The notes under the pieces were generated by a model. That model was not told the DNA's origin. It did no database searches and saw only the letters and a list, made by a program, of their open reading frames with translations. A stretch of 64,000 nt of DNA from Catenulispora sp. EB89 (GTDB lineage: Bacteria; Actinomycetota; Actinomycetes; Streptomycetales; Catenulisporaceae), in assembly GCF_041261445.1 (NCBI RefSeq), contig NZ_JBGCCU010000004.1:186001-250000 (forward strand), given 5' to 3'. Positions within the stretch are counted from its first letter, which is position 1, and each line of letters starts with the position of its first letter. The position numbers and the translations under genes are program-made. Positions 39,856-47,331 of this stretch are shown here, piece by piece.

Positions 39856-40710
39856 TCACTGTCCGCGCTGTCCGGGCAGCCCGTAGGCCGGAGTGTGCTC
39901 CTCGAGCTGAGCCGAGAGCATGGCACGCATCACACCGGCCGCCGCCGCACCGTCGCCGGCCGCGATCTCGTCGGCCAGCCGCTGGTGCGCCGCCGCGCCG
40001 GCGTCGCCCATCGGCCCGCAGGACCGGCGCCGCACCCCGGCGCTCTCGGCCGCCCCGGTCACCACCCGCGCCAGGTGCTCCACCATCCGGTTCGGGCACT
40101 CGGCCACCAGCACCGCGTGGAACTCGCCGTCGACCTTGGCGTAGCCGGGCTGGTCGCCGTTGGCGGCGGCCTGCTTCAGCAGCACGGCCAGCTCCGAGAG
40201 CCGGGCCGCGGCGGACTCCGAGAGCCGGCCCGCGGCCAGCTGCGCGGCCAGCGGCTCGAACGCGCAGCGCAGCTCGGCCAGCTCGCGGCACTGGTCCAGG
40301 CCCGCGACCCCGGCCGCGCGCCACTCGATGACGTCCGGGTCCAGCAGGTTCCACTCCGGGACCGGGCGGATCCGGGTCCCGACGTTCGGCCGCGCGGTCA
40401 CCATGCCCTTGGCCTCCAGCACCCGCAGCGACTCGCGGACCACGGTGCGCGAGACCTCGAAGCGGCGGCCGATCTCCTCGGGGACCAGCGGCCGGTCCGC
40501 GCCGAGCTCGCCGGCCACGATCATCCGGCCGAGCTGCTGGACCAGCTGGCCGTGCAGCCCGCGGGCCTGGGTGCCGGCGCGCAGGGACAGGTAGGAGTCG
40601 GTCATCGTGCCGCCGGCCGCGGCGGCCAGGGTGTTGGCGACGGGGGACGGTGCGGCGGGAAGGGTGTCGACGGGCGCGACGGTCCCGGTCATGTGTGTAG
40701 GAATGCTCAT
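39856..40710 (-). CDS. GntR/FadR-type regulator, WhiH-like
   Basis: The 284-residue protein has a GntR winged helix (about 50-115: LVPEEIGRRFEVSRTVVRES, then VLEAKGMVTARPNVGTRI) and an FadR-type all-helical effector domain with GEFHAVLVAECPN, where His is one of the metal ligands of this class. The gene next to hrdB in Streptomyces is whiH, a GntR-family regulator of sporulation septation, so an orthologue is likely. No gene symbol is given because only position supports it. ATG at 40710 fits a promoter 39 bases upstream; ATG at 40605 is an alternative start. Confidence 0.82.
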   Translation of the reverse strand: MSIPTHMTGTVAPVDTLPAAPSPVANTLAAAAGGTMTDSYLSLRAGTQARGLHGQLVQQLGRMIVAGELGADRPLVPEEIGRRFEVSRTVVRESLRVLEAKGMVTARPNVGTRIRPVPEWNLLDPDVIEWRAAGVAGLDQCRELAELRCAFEPLAAQLAAGRLSESAAARLSELAVLLKQAAANGDQPGYAKVDGEFHAVLVAECPNRMVEHLARVVTGAAESAGVRRRSCGPMGDAGAAAHQRLADEIAAGDGAAAAGVMRAMLSAQLEEHTPAYGLPGQRGQ

Positions 40711-40748
40711 GTTGTTGTCGTCGGCCGCACCACCCGCGGACTTGAGGA

Positions 40749-40777
40749 TTCTTAGCCGATAGTCGGCCCGATGTCAC
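40749..40777 (-). promoter_or_regulatory. Promoter of the whiH-like gene
   Basis: On the minus strand GTGACA (40777-40772) and TAAGAA (40754-40749) have a 17-base spacer, a principal-sigma-type promoter starting near 40742 and giving a leader of about 32 bases. Confidence 0.5.
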
Positions 40778-40914
40778 CCGTCGGAATGATCACCCGCAGG
40801 TCGGGACGTCGCCCGGGCTCAAGGACGCGGACGTTTCCTCGTCGCGCGGCGGCCAGGGCGTCGAGTATGCGGATATTGAGTCTCCCGACGCCGCCGGGAC
40901 CTTTTCTCGTCAGC

Positions 40915-40944
40915 TTGACGATAAGAGGTCCGAGGGGCTACCGT
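40915..40944 (+). promoter_or_regulatory. Promoter of the SPFH operon
   Basis: TTGACG (40915-40920) and TACCGT (40939-40944) have an 18-base spacer. Transcription would start near 40951, 40 bases before the ATG, and GGGGGAGAG precedes that ATG. Confidence 0.65.
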
Positions 40945-40990
40945 CGCAGCGTCTCGCAACGCACAGCTTCGAATTTCTTGGGGGAGAGAA

Positions 40991-42115
40991 ATGGCGGACA
41001 TCACCAAGCGGCTGTTCCTGAGCCACTTCCGGGGCAGCCCGACCAACCACGTGGTGCACCTGCGGCGCGGCAAGGTCGCGCACGAGGGCACCGGCCAGGC
41101 GTTCTGGTTCCGGCCGCTGAGCGCGGTGCTGGCCGAGGTCCCGGTCGACGACCGCGAGCTGCCGATGCTGTTCCACGCGCGCACCAAGGACTTCCAGGAC
41201 GTCGCCGTGCAGGCCTCGATGACCTACCGCTTCATCGACCCGGCGGTGGCCACCCGCCGCCTGGACTTCGCCGTCGACCCGCTCACCGGCCAGTGGCGGG
41301 CCACCCCGCTGGAGCAGGTCGCGACGCTGCTCACGGAGCTGGCCCAGCAGCACGCGCTGACCCTGATCGCGACCCTGGAGCTGGCCGAGACGCTCGCCTC
41401 GGGCACCGCCGCGGTCCAGGAGCGGGTGGCCGGCGGCCTGGCCGCGGACGAGCGCCTGGCCGAGACCGGCATCGGCGTGATCGGGGTCCGGGTGGTCGCG
41501 GTGAAGCCGGAGGCCGACGTGGAGCGCGCGCTGCGCACCCCGACCAGGGAGCTGATCCAGCAGGAGGCGGACCGCGCCGGGTTCGAGCGCCGGGCGCTGG
41601 CGGTCGAGCGCGAGCGCGCGATCACCGAGAACGAGCTGCAGAGCAAGATCGAGCTGGCCATGCGCGAGGAGAACCTGGTCGCGCAGGAGGGCCAGAACGC
41701 GCGCCGCCGCGCGACCGAGCAGGCGGCCGCGGCGCGGATCGCCGCCGAGGGCGACTCCGACCGGGCCCGGATCGCGGCCGAGGGCGAGGCGGAGCGCGCC
41801 CGGATCGCCACCGCGTCGAACGCCGAGCGGGCCCGGATCGTCGCCGAAGCCGACGCCGACGCACTGCGGACGCGCTCCTCGGCCAACGTCGAGGACCTGC
41901 GGGCCGTCGGTGCGGCGCAGGCGGAGAACGAGGCGGCGAAGCTGGCGGCGTACGCGGGGCTGGACCGCAACGTGCTGTTCGCGCTGGCGCTGCGCGAGTT
42001 CGCCGGGCAGCTGCCGGAGATCGGGACGGTGAACCTGACGCCGGACGTGGTGACCGGGCTGCTGTCGAAGCTGGCGAACGGGGCGGGCGGGGCCGCCCAG
42101 GGCGCGGGGTCCTGA
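40991..42115 (+). CDS. SPFH/Band 7 domain protein
   Basis: Residues 20-200 form an SPFH domain (VAVQASMTYRFIDPAVATRR and GVIGVRVVAVKPEADVERAL) and residues 200-310 a long charged coiled coil with repeats of the type RARIAAEGEAERARI. It lacks an obvious N-terminal membrane helix, so unlike flotillin or HflK it may be a peripheral or soluble ring-former. The C-terminal 60 residues are hydrophobic and helical. It is first in an operon; the next gene starts 3 bases after its stop. Related proteins assemble membrane scaffolds. Function here is unknown. Confidence 0.87.
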   Translation: MADITKRLFLSHFRGSPTNHVVHLRRGKVAHEGTGQAFWFRPLSAVLAEVPVDDRELPMLFHARTKDFQDVAVQASMTYRFIDPAVATRRLDFAVDPLTGQWRATPLEQVATLLTELAQQHALTLIATLELAETLASGTAAVQERVAGGLAADERLAETGIGVIGVRVVAVKPEADVERALRTPTRELIQQEADRAGFERRALAVERERAITENELQSKIELAMREENLVAQEGQNARRRATEQAAAARIAAEGDSDRARIAAEGEAERARIATASNAERARIVAEADADALRTRSSANVEDLRAVGAAQAENEAAKLAAYAGLDRNVLFALALREFAGQLPEIGTVNLTPDVVTGLLSKLANGAGGAAQGAGS

Positions 42116-42118
42116 GCG

Positions 42119-43012
42119 ATGGCCGTGGCGCCGCGGGTGGTCGTCGTGCACCGGCACAGCGAGCGGGACGAGATCGTCGCCGAGCAGGGCACGTGGGGGC
42201 AGGCGGAGTTCGTGCAGAAGCGGCGCGGGGTGTCGCTGTCGTCGGTGAAGAAGCGGCACGAGATGCTGAGCGGCGCCGTGCAGGCGGTCTCCGCGACGAT
42301 CCCGAAGGAGTGGCGCCGCGGGACGGTCGAGCGGGCCGACCTGCCGCGGTTCCTGTTCGAGCCGGAGGACGTCGTGGTGGTGGTCGGCCAGGACGGCCTG
42401 GTCGCCAACACCGCGAAGTACCTGGACGGCCAGCCGGTGATCGGGATCGACCCCGATCCCGGCCGGAACATGGGGGTGCTGGTGCGGCACTCCCCCAAGG
42501 ACTTCGAGTCCTTGCTCGCCGGGATCAACGCCGGCCGGGCGCGGGTCGAGGCGCGGACGATGGTGTCGGCGGCGACCGACGACGGGGAGTCGCTGCTGGC
42601 ACTGAACGAGGTGTACCTGGGGCACTCCGGACACCAGTCCGCGCGGTACCTGCTGAGCACTCCGGAGGGCGAGGAGGAGCACCACTCGTCGTCGGGGCTG
42701 TTGGTGGGGTCCGGGACGGGGGCCACGGGGTGGCTGCTGTCGATCGCCCGGCAGCGGGCCCGGCAGATCGCGTTGCCGGGGCCGACGGATCCGGAGCTGG
42801 GGTGGTTCGTGCGGGAGGCGTGGCCGTCGCCGACGACGGGGGCCGCGCTGACCGAGGGGCTGCTTCCGGACGGCGCGGAGCTGACGGTGCGGATCGAGGG
42901 CGAGTCGCTGGTGGTGTTCGGGGACGGGATCGAGGCCGACCGGCTGTCGCTGGGGTGGGGGCAGACGGTGCGGATCCGGGCGGCGGAGCGGCATCTGCGG
43001 TTGGTGGTCTAG
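42119..43012 (+). CDS. NAD-kinase-like fold protein partnered with the SPFH protein
   Basis: The 297-residue protein has an N-terminal part with VVVVHRHSERDEIVAEQGTW, then DVVVVVGQDGLVANTAKYL and PVIGIDPDPGRNMGVLV, which parallel the GGDG loop and neighbouring strand of NAD kinases. A later SSGLLVGSGTGATGWLLS matches the second NAD-kinase nucleotide-binding motif. The invariant GGDGT is changed to GQDGL, so activity may be lost or altered. The fold assignment is by motif only. Spacing of 3 bases to the SPFH gene implies coupled translation and a joint function. Confidence 0.72.
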   Translation: MAVAPRVVVVHRHSERDEIVAEQGTWGQAEFVQKRRGVSLSSVKKRHEMLSGAVQAVSATIPKEWRRGTVERADLPRFLFEPEDVVVVVGQDGLVANTAKYLDGQPVIGIDPDPGRNMGVLVRHSPKDFESLLAGINAGRARVEARTMVSAATDDGESLLALNEVYLGHSGHQSARYLLSTPEGEEEHHSSSGLLVGSGTGATGWLLSIARQRARQIALPGPTDPELGWFVREAWPSPTTGAALTEGLLPDGAELTVRIEGESLVVFGDGIEADRLSLGWGQTVRIRAAERHLRLVV

Positions 43013-43094
43013 CTGGTGGTCGGGCTGGTGGTCTAGACAGGATCGGACTGGGCACTCTTAGGAGTGAGTGCTCTGATCGGGGATGGGGACGGCC

Positions 43095-43295
43095 ATGAAG
43101 AACTCGGAACAGCTCGCGCTGGCGGGGTTCCTGGCGTTCGTCGCGGGGATCGTGTGGAACGTGCACTATTCGCTGCTCGCGCTGGCCGCTCCCGCGCACA
43201 CCTATGACGGACCGCTGATGATCGGCGGGTTCATCGCGGCCGCCGGGGTGATCGCGACGGTCGTGGGCTTGCGCGGCCATCACAGCGGTCGATGA
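43095..43295 (+). CDS. Small two-helix membrane protein, 66 aa
   Basis: MKNSEQLALAGFLAFVAGIV begins a first membrane helix (about 6-27) and a second runs over LMIGGFIAAAGVIATVVGL (about 41-60). GGGGA lies 5 bases before ATG 43095; an in-frame ATG at 43083 is possible. The stop overlaps the ABC ATPase start in ATGA. It could be an accessory subunit of the following transporter. Confidence 0.72.
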   Translation: MKNSEQLALAGFLAFVAGIVWNVHYSLLALAAPAHTYDGPLMIGGFIAAAGVIATVVGLRGHHSGR

Positions 43296-44185
43296 TGCCC
43301 GGGCTGCGTTCGCCTGCTCCGGGGCGGCAGACTGGGAGCGTGCTTCTCGAGGGGATCGGCAAGCGGTATCGCGTCGGCGGGCCATGGGTACTGCGTGACG
43401 TGCGGCTGGAGCTGCGGCCGGGGCGGGTCGTGCGGATCCACGGCCACAACGGCAGCGGGAAGTCGACGCTGCTGCGGGTGATCGCGGGGATCGCGGAGCC
43501 GTCCAGAGGTCGGGTGAACGGACGTCCGTCGACCGGCTACGTGCCGGAGCGGTTCCCGCCCGCGCTGCCGTTCACCGCCGGGCAGTACCTGCGGCACCAC
43601 GCACGGATGCGGGGCGTCGCGGCGTCGCAGGGCACGCGGTGGCTGGAGCGGTTCGGGGCGGCGCAGTTCGCCGGGACCGCGATGAAGGAGCTGTCGAAGG
43701 GGACGTCGCAGAAGATCGCCGTGGCGCAGGCGCTGCTCGGCGATCCGGAGCTGCTGGTGCTGGACGAGGCGTGGACGGGGTTGGACGTCGCGGCCCGCGA
43801 CGAGCTCGCTGAGGTGGTGCGGGAGCGGGCCGGGGACGGGGCGTGCGTGGTGTTCGTGGACCACGATCCGGCGCGGCTGGGGGACGGCACGGACGAGCGG
43901 TGGGTGGTGCGGGACGGGGCGCTTCATGCGGCTGACGAGGAGTTCGCTCGCGATGCCGTTGCCAAGTCGCAGCTGATCACCATCGAGGTGACTGGCATCC
44001 CGACCGAGCTCTCACTCCTGCCGGGGGCCGAGATCACCTCAGGGGGCGATGGCCTGCACCGGATCGTCGTCGATGCAGCCCTCTCGGACGAGGTGCTGAG
44101 GCGTCTCCTGGCCCTCGGACCGGAGCTACACATCGTCGCTGTATCGCAGTCCTCCGCTCAGATCCGTGCGAAGGAGGCATCCTGA
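43292..44185 (+). CDS. ABC transporter ATPase, 297 aa
   Basis: Walker A HGHNGSGKSTLL, signature LSKGTSQKIAVAQALL, Walker B ELLVLDEAWTGLD and the switch His in VFVDHDPARL are present. The signature begins LSKGT rather than LSGGQ, as in CcmA/drug-export type ATPases. About 90 residues follow the ATPase domain. The start overlaps the small membrane protein in ATGA; the core domain begins near residue 17 (VLLEGIGKRYRVG). The last base of the stop is shared with the start of the membrane subunit. The exported substrate is unknown. Confidence 0.88.
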   Translation: MMPGLRSPAPGRQTGSVLLEGIGKRYRVGGPWVLRDVRLELRPGRVVRIHGHNGSGKSTLLRVIAGIAEPSRGRVNGRPSTGYVPERFPPALPFTAGQYLRHHARMRGVAASQGTRWLERFGAAQFAGTAMKELSKGTSQKIAVAQALLGDPELLVLDEAWTGLDVAARDELAEVVRERAGDGACVVFVDHDPARLGDGTDERWVVRDGALHAADEEFARDAVAKSQLITIEVTGIPTELSLLPGAEITSGGDGLHRIVVDAALSDEVLRRLLALGPELHIVAVSQSSAQIRAKEAS

Positions 44186-44844
44186 TGTCGGCACTGATCC
44201 GCTACTACGTCGCACTCCTCCTGCGCTCCGGCCGCTGGCTCCCGGCGACGATCTTCTACGCGGCGATCGTCAGCATCGGAACACAGGGCTCGGCGAAGGT
44301 CGGCGAAGCCCTCGGGTACGCCGGCGCGGGCCTGGTCCCGTCGGTGGCCTGGCTGACGCGCGCCGCCCTGACCGCCGAACCCGAGGCCGCGCGGCACTGC
44401 GTGGCCGGAGCCGTGGGCCCGCGGCGCCCGCACATCGCGGCACTGGCCGCGGCGGCGATCGTCGGCTTCGTCCCGGCGGCCGGCGGCGCGGCGGGCATGC
44501 TGGCCGCGGTCGGCAGCGTCCACCCCACGACCGCACTGACCGCGGGCCTGCTCACGATGGCGACCTGCGTCGTCGCCGGCAGCGCAGTCGGCGCCCTGTG
44601 CAACCCGCCGCTCCTGATCCGCGCCACCTGGGCCATCCCGATCGCCGGCATCCTGGCCATCACGGTGCTGGTGGCCGCCGGCTCGCCGGTGAACGCGGCC
44701 ATCCGCGGGATCACCCCGATCGACCGGGCCCCACGGCTGCCGCTGCTGCCGGCGGTGTTGGTGATCGCCGCGACAGCGGTGTGCTGGACGGTGTCGACGT
44801 ATGTGGCCGCGCGCAAGGAGTTCCACGTCGGCGAGACGGACTGA
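44185..44844 (+). CDS. ABC transporter membrane subunit, 219 aa
   Basis: Six hydrophobic segments (for example YVALLLRSGRW into LPATIFYAAIVSIGTQ, PHIAALAAAAIVGFVPAAGG and LPLLPAVLVIAATAVC) give an ABC-2-like membrane protein. The ATG overlaps the ATPase stop by one base (TGATG). It is the last gene of the SPFH operon. A triple 28-bp repeat follows 42 bp later. Substrate unknown. Confidence 0.83.
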   Translation: MSALIRYYVALLLRSGRWLPATIFYAAIVSIGTQGSAKVGEALGYAGAGLVPSVAWLTRAALTAEPEAARHCVAGAVGPRRPHIAALAAAAIVGFVPAAGGAAGMLAAVGSVHPTTALTAGLLTMATCVVAGSAVGALCNPPLLIRATWAIPIAGILAITVLVAAGSPVNAAIRGITPIDRAPRLPLLPAVLVIAATAVCWTVSTYVAARKEFHVGETD

Positions 44845-44885
44845 AGCCGCCGCCGAATCCGGCCGGCGCGCCCGCGCTCCAGCCC

Positions 44886-44969
44886 CGACTCAGCTCACGC
44901 TCCGGCCCGCAGCCGACTCAGCTCACGCTCCGGCCCGTAGCCGACTCAGCTCACGCTCCGGCCCGTAGC
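44886..44969. repeat. Three 28-bp tandem repeats
   Basis: Units start at 44886, 44914 and 44942; each begins CGACTCAGCTCACGCTCCGG and they differ at one base (GCAGC or GTAGC at the end). They lie between convergent genes. There are no spacers, so this is a minisatellite and not a CRISPR array. Confidence 0.95.
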
Positions 44970-45015
44970 CGGCTTGGGCCCGGTTTCGCACTGCCGCCGA
45001 ATCGATCAACTCCCC

Positions 45016-45993
45016 CTAAGGCCGCGCGCCGACCTTCCGAATCACCCGAGCCGCCAACCGGCACCCGGCCGCCAGCGCCTCCTCCGGATCCTCGTCCCGC
45101 ATCCACGCCGCCAGGTACCCCGCCGCGAACGCGTCCCCGGCGCCGGTCGTGTCGACCAGCTCCCCCGGCGCCAGCTGCTCCGCCGGGACCCGGATCGTGC
45201 GGTCGAACAGCGCGTCGTGCCGGACCACGCCGTCCGCGCCGAGCTTCACCACCACCTGGTCGCACAGCTCCGTCAGCGCCCGGGTCGCCGCCACCGGGTC
45301 GTCGTCGATGCCGGTCAGGACCGCCGCCTCGTCGCGGTTGGCGATCAGCATGAAGGGGTCGCCGATCCAGTCCAGGAAGCGGTCCGGTCCCACCGCGGCC
45401 AGCGGCCCCGCCGACGCCACGTCCACCGAGGTCGTCATCCCCCGACGGCGCGCGAGCTCCAGGGCCGCGACGCCGGCCGCCCGGGTCGAGGGGTTCAGGA
45501 TCGTGTAGCCCGACAGGTGCAGGTGCCGGCCCGGGAGGAACTCGTCCTTCGGCAGGTCCATCGGGGTCAGCGCGCTGTTCGCGCCGGAGTCCGGGACCAT
45601 CGTGCGCTCGCCGGTCGGGTCGACCAGCACCACCACGGTGCCGGTCGGCCGCGACGGGTCCACCTTCAGCATCGTCCGCACCCCGCACGCGTGCAGCGCC
45701 TCCGCCGCCTCGCGCCCCGGCAGGTCGTCGCCGACGCAGCCCACGAACAGCGCCTCGGACCCGGTGGCGGCGAGCCAGCACGCCGTGTTGGCCGCCGATC
45801 CGCCGCCGCGCATCGAGATGCTGCCCGGGCTGTCGGAGGCGGCGACCAGCGGCCCGTTCAGCCGCGCCAGGACGTCGACCATCAGGTCGCCGATCACCAG
45901 GATCGGCGCCGCCGCGCCCGCCATGCCCGCCGTGCCCGCCGCACCGGCCGCGGATATCGGCGGCCCAGGCGGCATCGGCGGCTCCGGTGGCAT
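45016..45993 (-). CDS. psuK: PfkB-family kinase, probable pseudouridine kinase
   Basis: The 325-residue protein is a ribokinase-fold enzyme: ILVIGDLMVDVLARL, GGGSAANTACWLAATG (sugar site) and VDTTGAGDAFAAGYLA with catalytic Asp. Placed 10 bases after psuG on the same strand, it most likely phosphorylates pseudouridine before PsuG cleaves the product. PfkB specificity cannot be read from motifs alone. The N-terminus to about residue 28 is Pro/Gly/Ala low-complexity; the domain could start at Met24. Confidence 0.85.
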   Translation of the reverse strand: MPPEPPMPPGPPISAAGAAGTAGMAGAAAPILVIGDLMVDVLARLNGPLVAASDSPGSISMRGGGSAANTACWLAATGSEALFVGCVGDDLPGREAAEALHACGVRTMLKVDPSRPTGTVVVLVDPTGERTMVPDSGANSALTPMDLPKDEFLPGRHLHLSGYTILNPSTRAAGVAALELARRRGMTTSVDVASAGPLAAVGPDRFLDWIGDPFMLIANRDEAAVLTGIDDDPVAATRALTELCDQVVVKLGADGVVRHDALFDRTIRVPAEQLAPGELVDTTGAGDAFAAGYLAAWMRDEDPEEALAAGCRLAARVIRKVGARP

Positions 45994-46003
45994 CAGGGCT
46001 GCG

Positions 46004-46945
46004 CTATTGGTTCGGCGCGGCGTCGATGATCTCCGCCGCGATCCGGGTGGCGAGCTCGGCGTTGCGCTTCACCAGCAGCACGTTCGCGCGCAGCGACTCG
46101 CCGCCGGTCTCCCGGTGGAAGAACTCCAGCAGGAACGGCGTGACGTCCTTGCCGCTGATCCCGTCCTTCTCCGCCGCCGCCATGGCCTCGTTCAGGATCC
46201 GGTCGTGCAGCACCGGGTCCAGCTGGTCCTCGACCGGGATCGGGTTGGCGATCAGCACGCCGCTGGACACCGCCGGCCACGCCAGCTGCCAGTGCTGCAG
46301 CACCGCGTCGGCGATCTCCTCGGCGAAGTCGAAGCTCCACTCCAGCGCGTGGCCGGAGTCGGCGAGGTAGAAGCCGGGGAACTGGGTCGTCCGGTAGCCG
46401 AAGACCGGGACGTTCAGCGTCTCCAGGCGCTCCAGCGTCGCCGGCACGTCCAGGATCGACTTCACCCCGGCGCACACCACCGCCATCGGGATCCGCGACA
46501 GCGCGGTCAGGTCGGCGGACTCGTCCCAGGTGTCCCGGGCGTGGCGGTGCACGCCGCCGAGGCCGCCGGTGGCGAACACGTCGATATCGGCCTGAGCCGC
46601 CAGCGATGCGGTCGCCGCGACGGTCGTCGCGCCGTGCAGGCCCTTGGCCGCGGCGACACCGAGGTCGCGCACGCCGAGCTTGACCACGTCGTCGGACTCC
46701 GCGATGAGCCGCAGCTCCTCGTCGAACAACCCGACGCACGGCTTGCCCTCGATCACCGCGATGGTGGCCGGCACACCGCCGTGGTCCCGCACGGTCTGCT
46801 CGATCTCGCGGGCCACCCGCAGGTTGTCCGGACGCGGCAGCCCATGGCTGATGATCGTCGACTCCAGCGCCACCACCGGGGTGTCCGACTCCAGCGCTTC
46901 GATCACCTCGGGGTGGATCCGGAGGCCTTCGCCGTCCACTGTCAC
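46004..46945 (-). CDS. psuG: Pseudouridine-5'-phosphate glycosidase
   Basis: PsuG splits pseudouridine 5'-phosphate to uracil and ribose 5-phosphate. The 313-residue product has the family blocks [35 protein letters not shown], and [17 protein letters not shown] with the active-site Lys, and [26 protein letters not shown] lies 5 bases before GTG 46945. It precedes psuK in an operon and is divergent from a small GNAT gene. Assignment is firm. Confidence 0.96.
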   Translation of the reverse strand: MTVDGEGLRIHPEVIEALESDTPVVALESTIISHGLPRPDNLRVAREIEQTVRDHGGVPATIAVIEGKPCVGLFDEELRLIAESDDVVKLGVRDLGVAAAKGLHGATTVAATASLAAQADIDVFATGGLGGVHRHARDTWDESADLTALSRIPMAVVCAGVKSILDVPATLERLETLNVPVFGYRTTQFPGFYLADSGHALEWSFDFAEEIADAVLQHWQLAWPAVSSGVLIANPIPVEDQLDPVLHDRILNEAMAAAEKDGISGKDVTPFLLEFFHRETGGESLRANVLLVKRNAELATRIAAEIIDAAPNQ

Positions 46946-47028
46946 TTCTGCCTCCTGGGCATAAAAACCGTCCCGGTTACGCTGGTGCGAACACTACTGA
47001 AGATCGTAGAGGGAGCCGGAGGCGGGTT

Positions 47029-47319
47029 GTGAACGACGAGGTCACGGTGGTCGACAACCAGGAGCGCAAGCGGTACGAAGCGCGCGTGAACGGCGCGCTC
47101 GTCGGCGTCCTGGCGTACTCCGTGCACGAGGGGGTGGTCGTCATGCCGCACACCGTCGTGGAACCGCAGTACGAAGGCCGCGGCTTCGGCGGACTGATGG
47201 CCGAGCGAGCGTTGGACGACGCGCGGGAGCACGGCCTGAAGGTGTTGCCGCAGTGTTGGTTCGTCGCCGCGTACATAGAGAAGAACCCTCAGTACGCGGA
47301 TCTGGTCGTCTCGCGCTGA
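47029..47319 (+). CDS. Small GNAT-like acyltransferase (YjdJ type)
   Basis: A single-domain protein of 96 residues with VEPQYEGRGFGGLMAERALD as the acetyl-CoA loop and VLPQCWFVAAYIEKNPQYAD at the C-terminus. This short form is usual for the YjdJ/GtN-like family of unknown substrate. GTG at 47029 has GGAGG 6 bases upstream. Divergent from psuG. Confidence 0.9.
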   Translation: MNDEVTVVDNQERKRYEARVNGALVGVLAYSVHEGVVVMPHTVVEPQYEGRGFGGLMAERALDDAREHGLKVLPQCWFVAAYIEKNPQYADLVVSR

Positions 47320-47331
47320 GCGGGTCTGCCT

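Noticed and set aside
44886-44969. CRISPR array
   Set aside because: Repeats abut each other with no spacers, only three copies, and no cas genes nearby.
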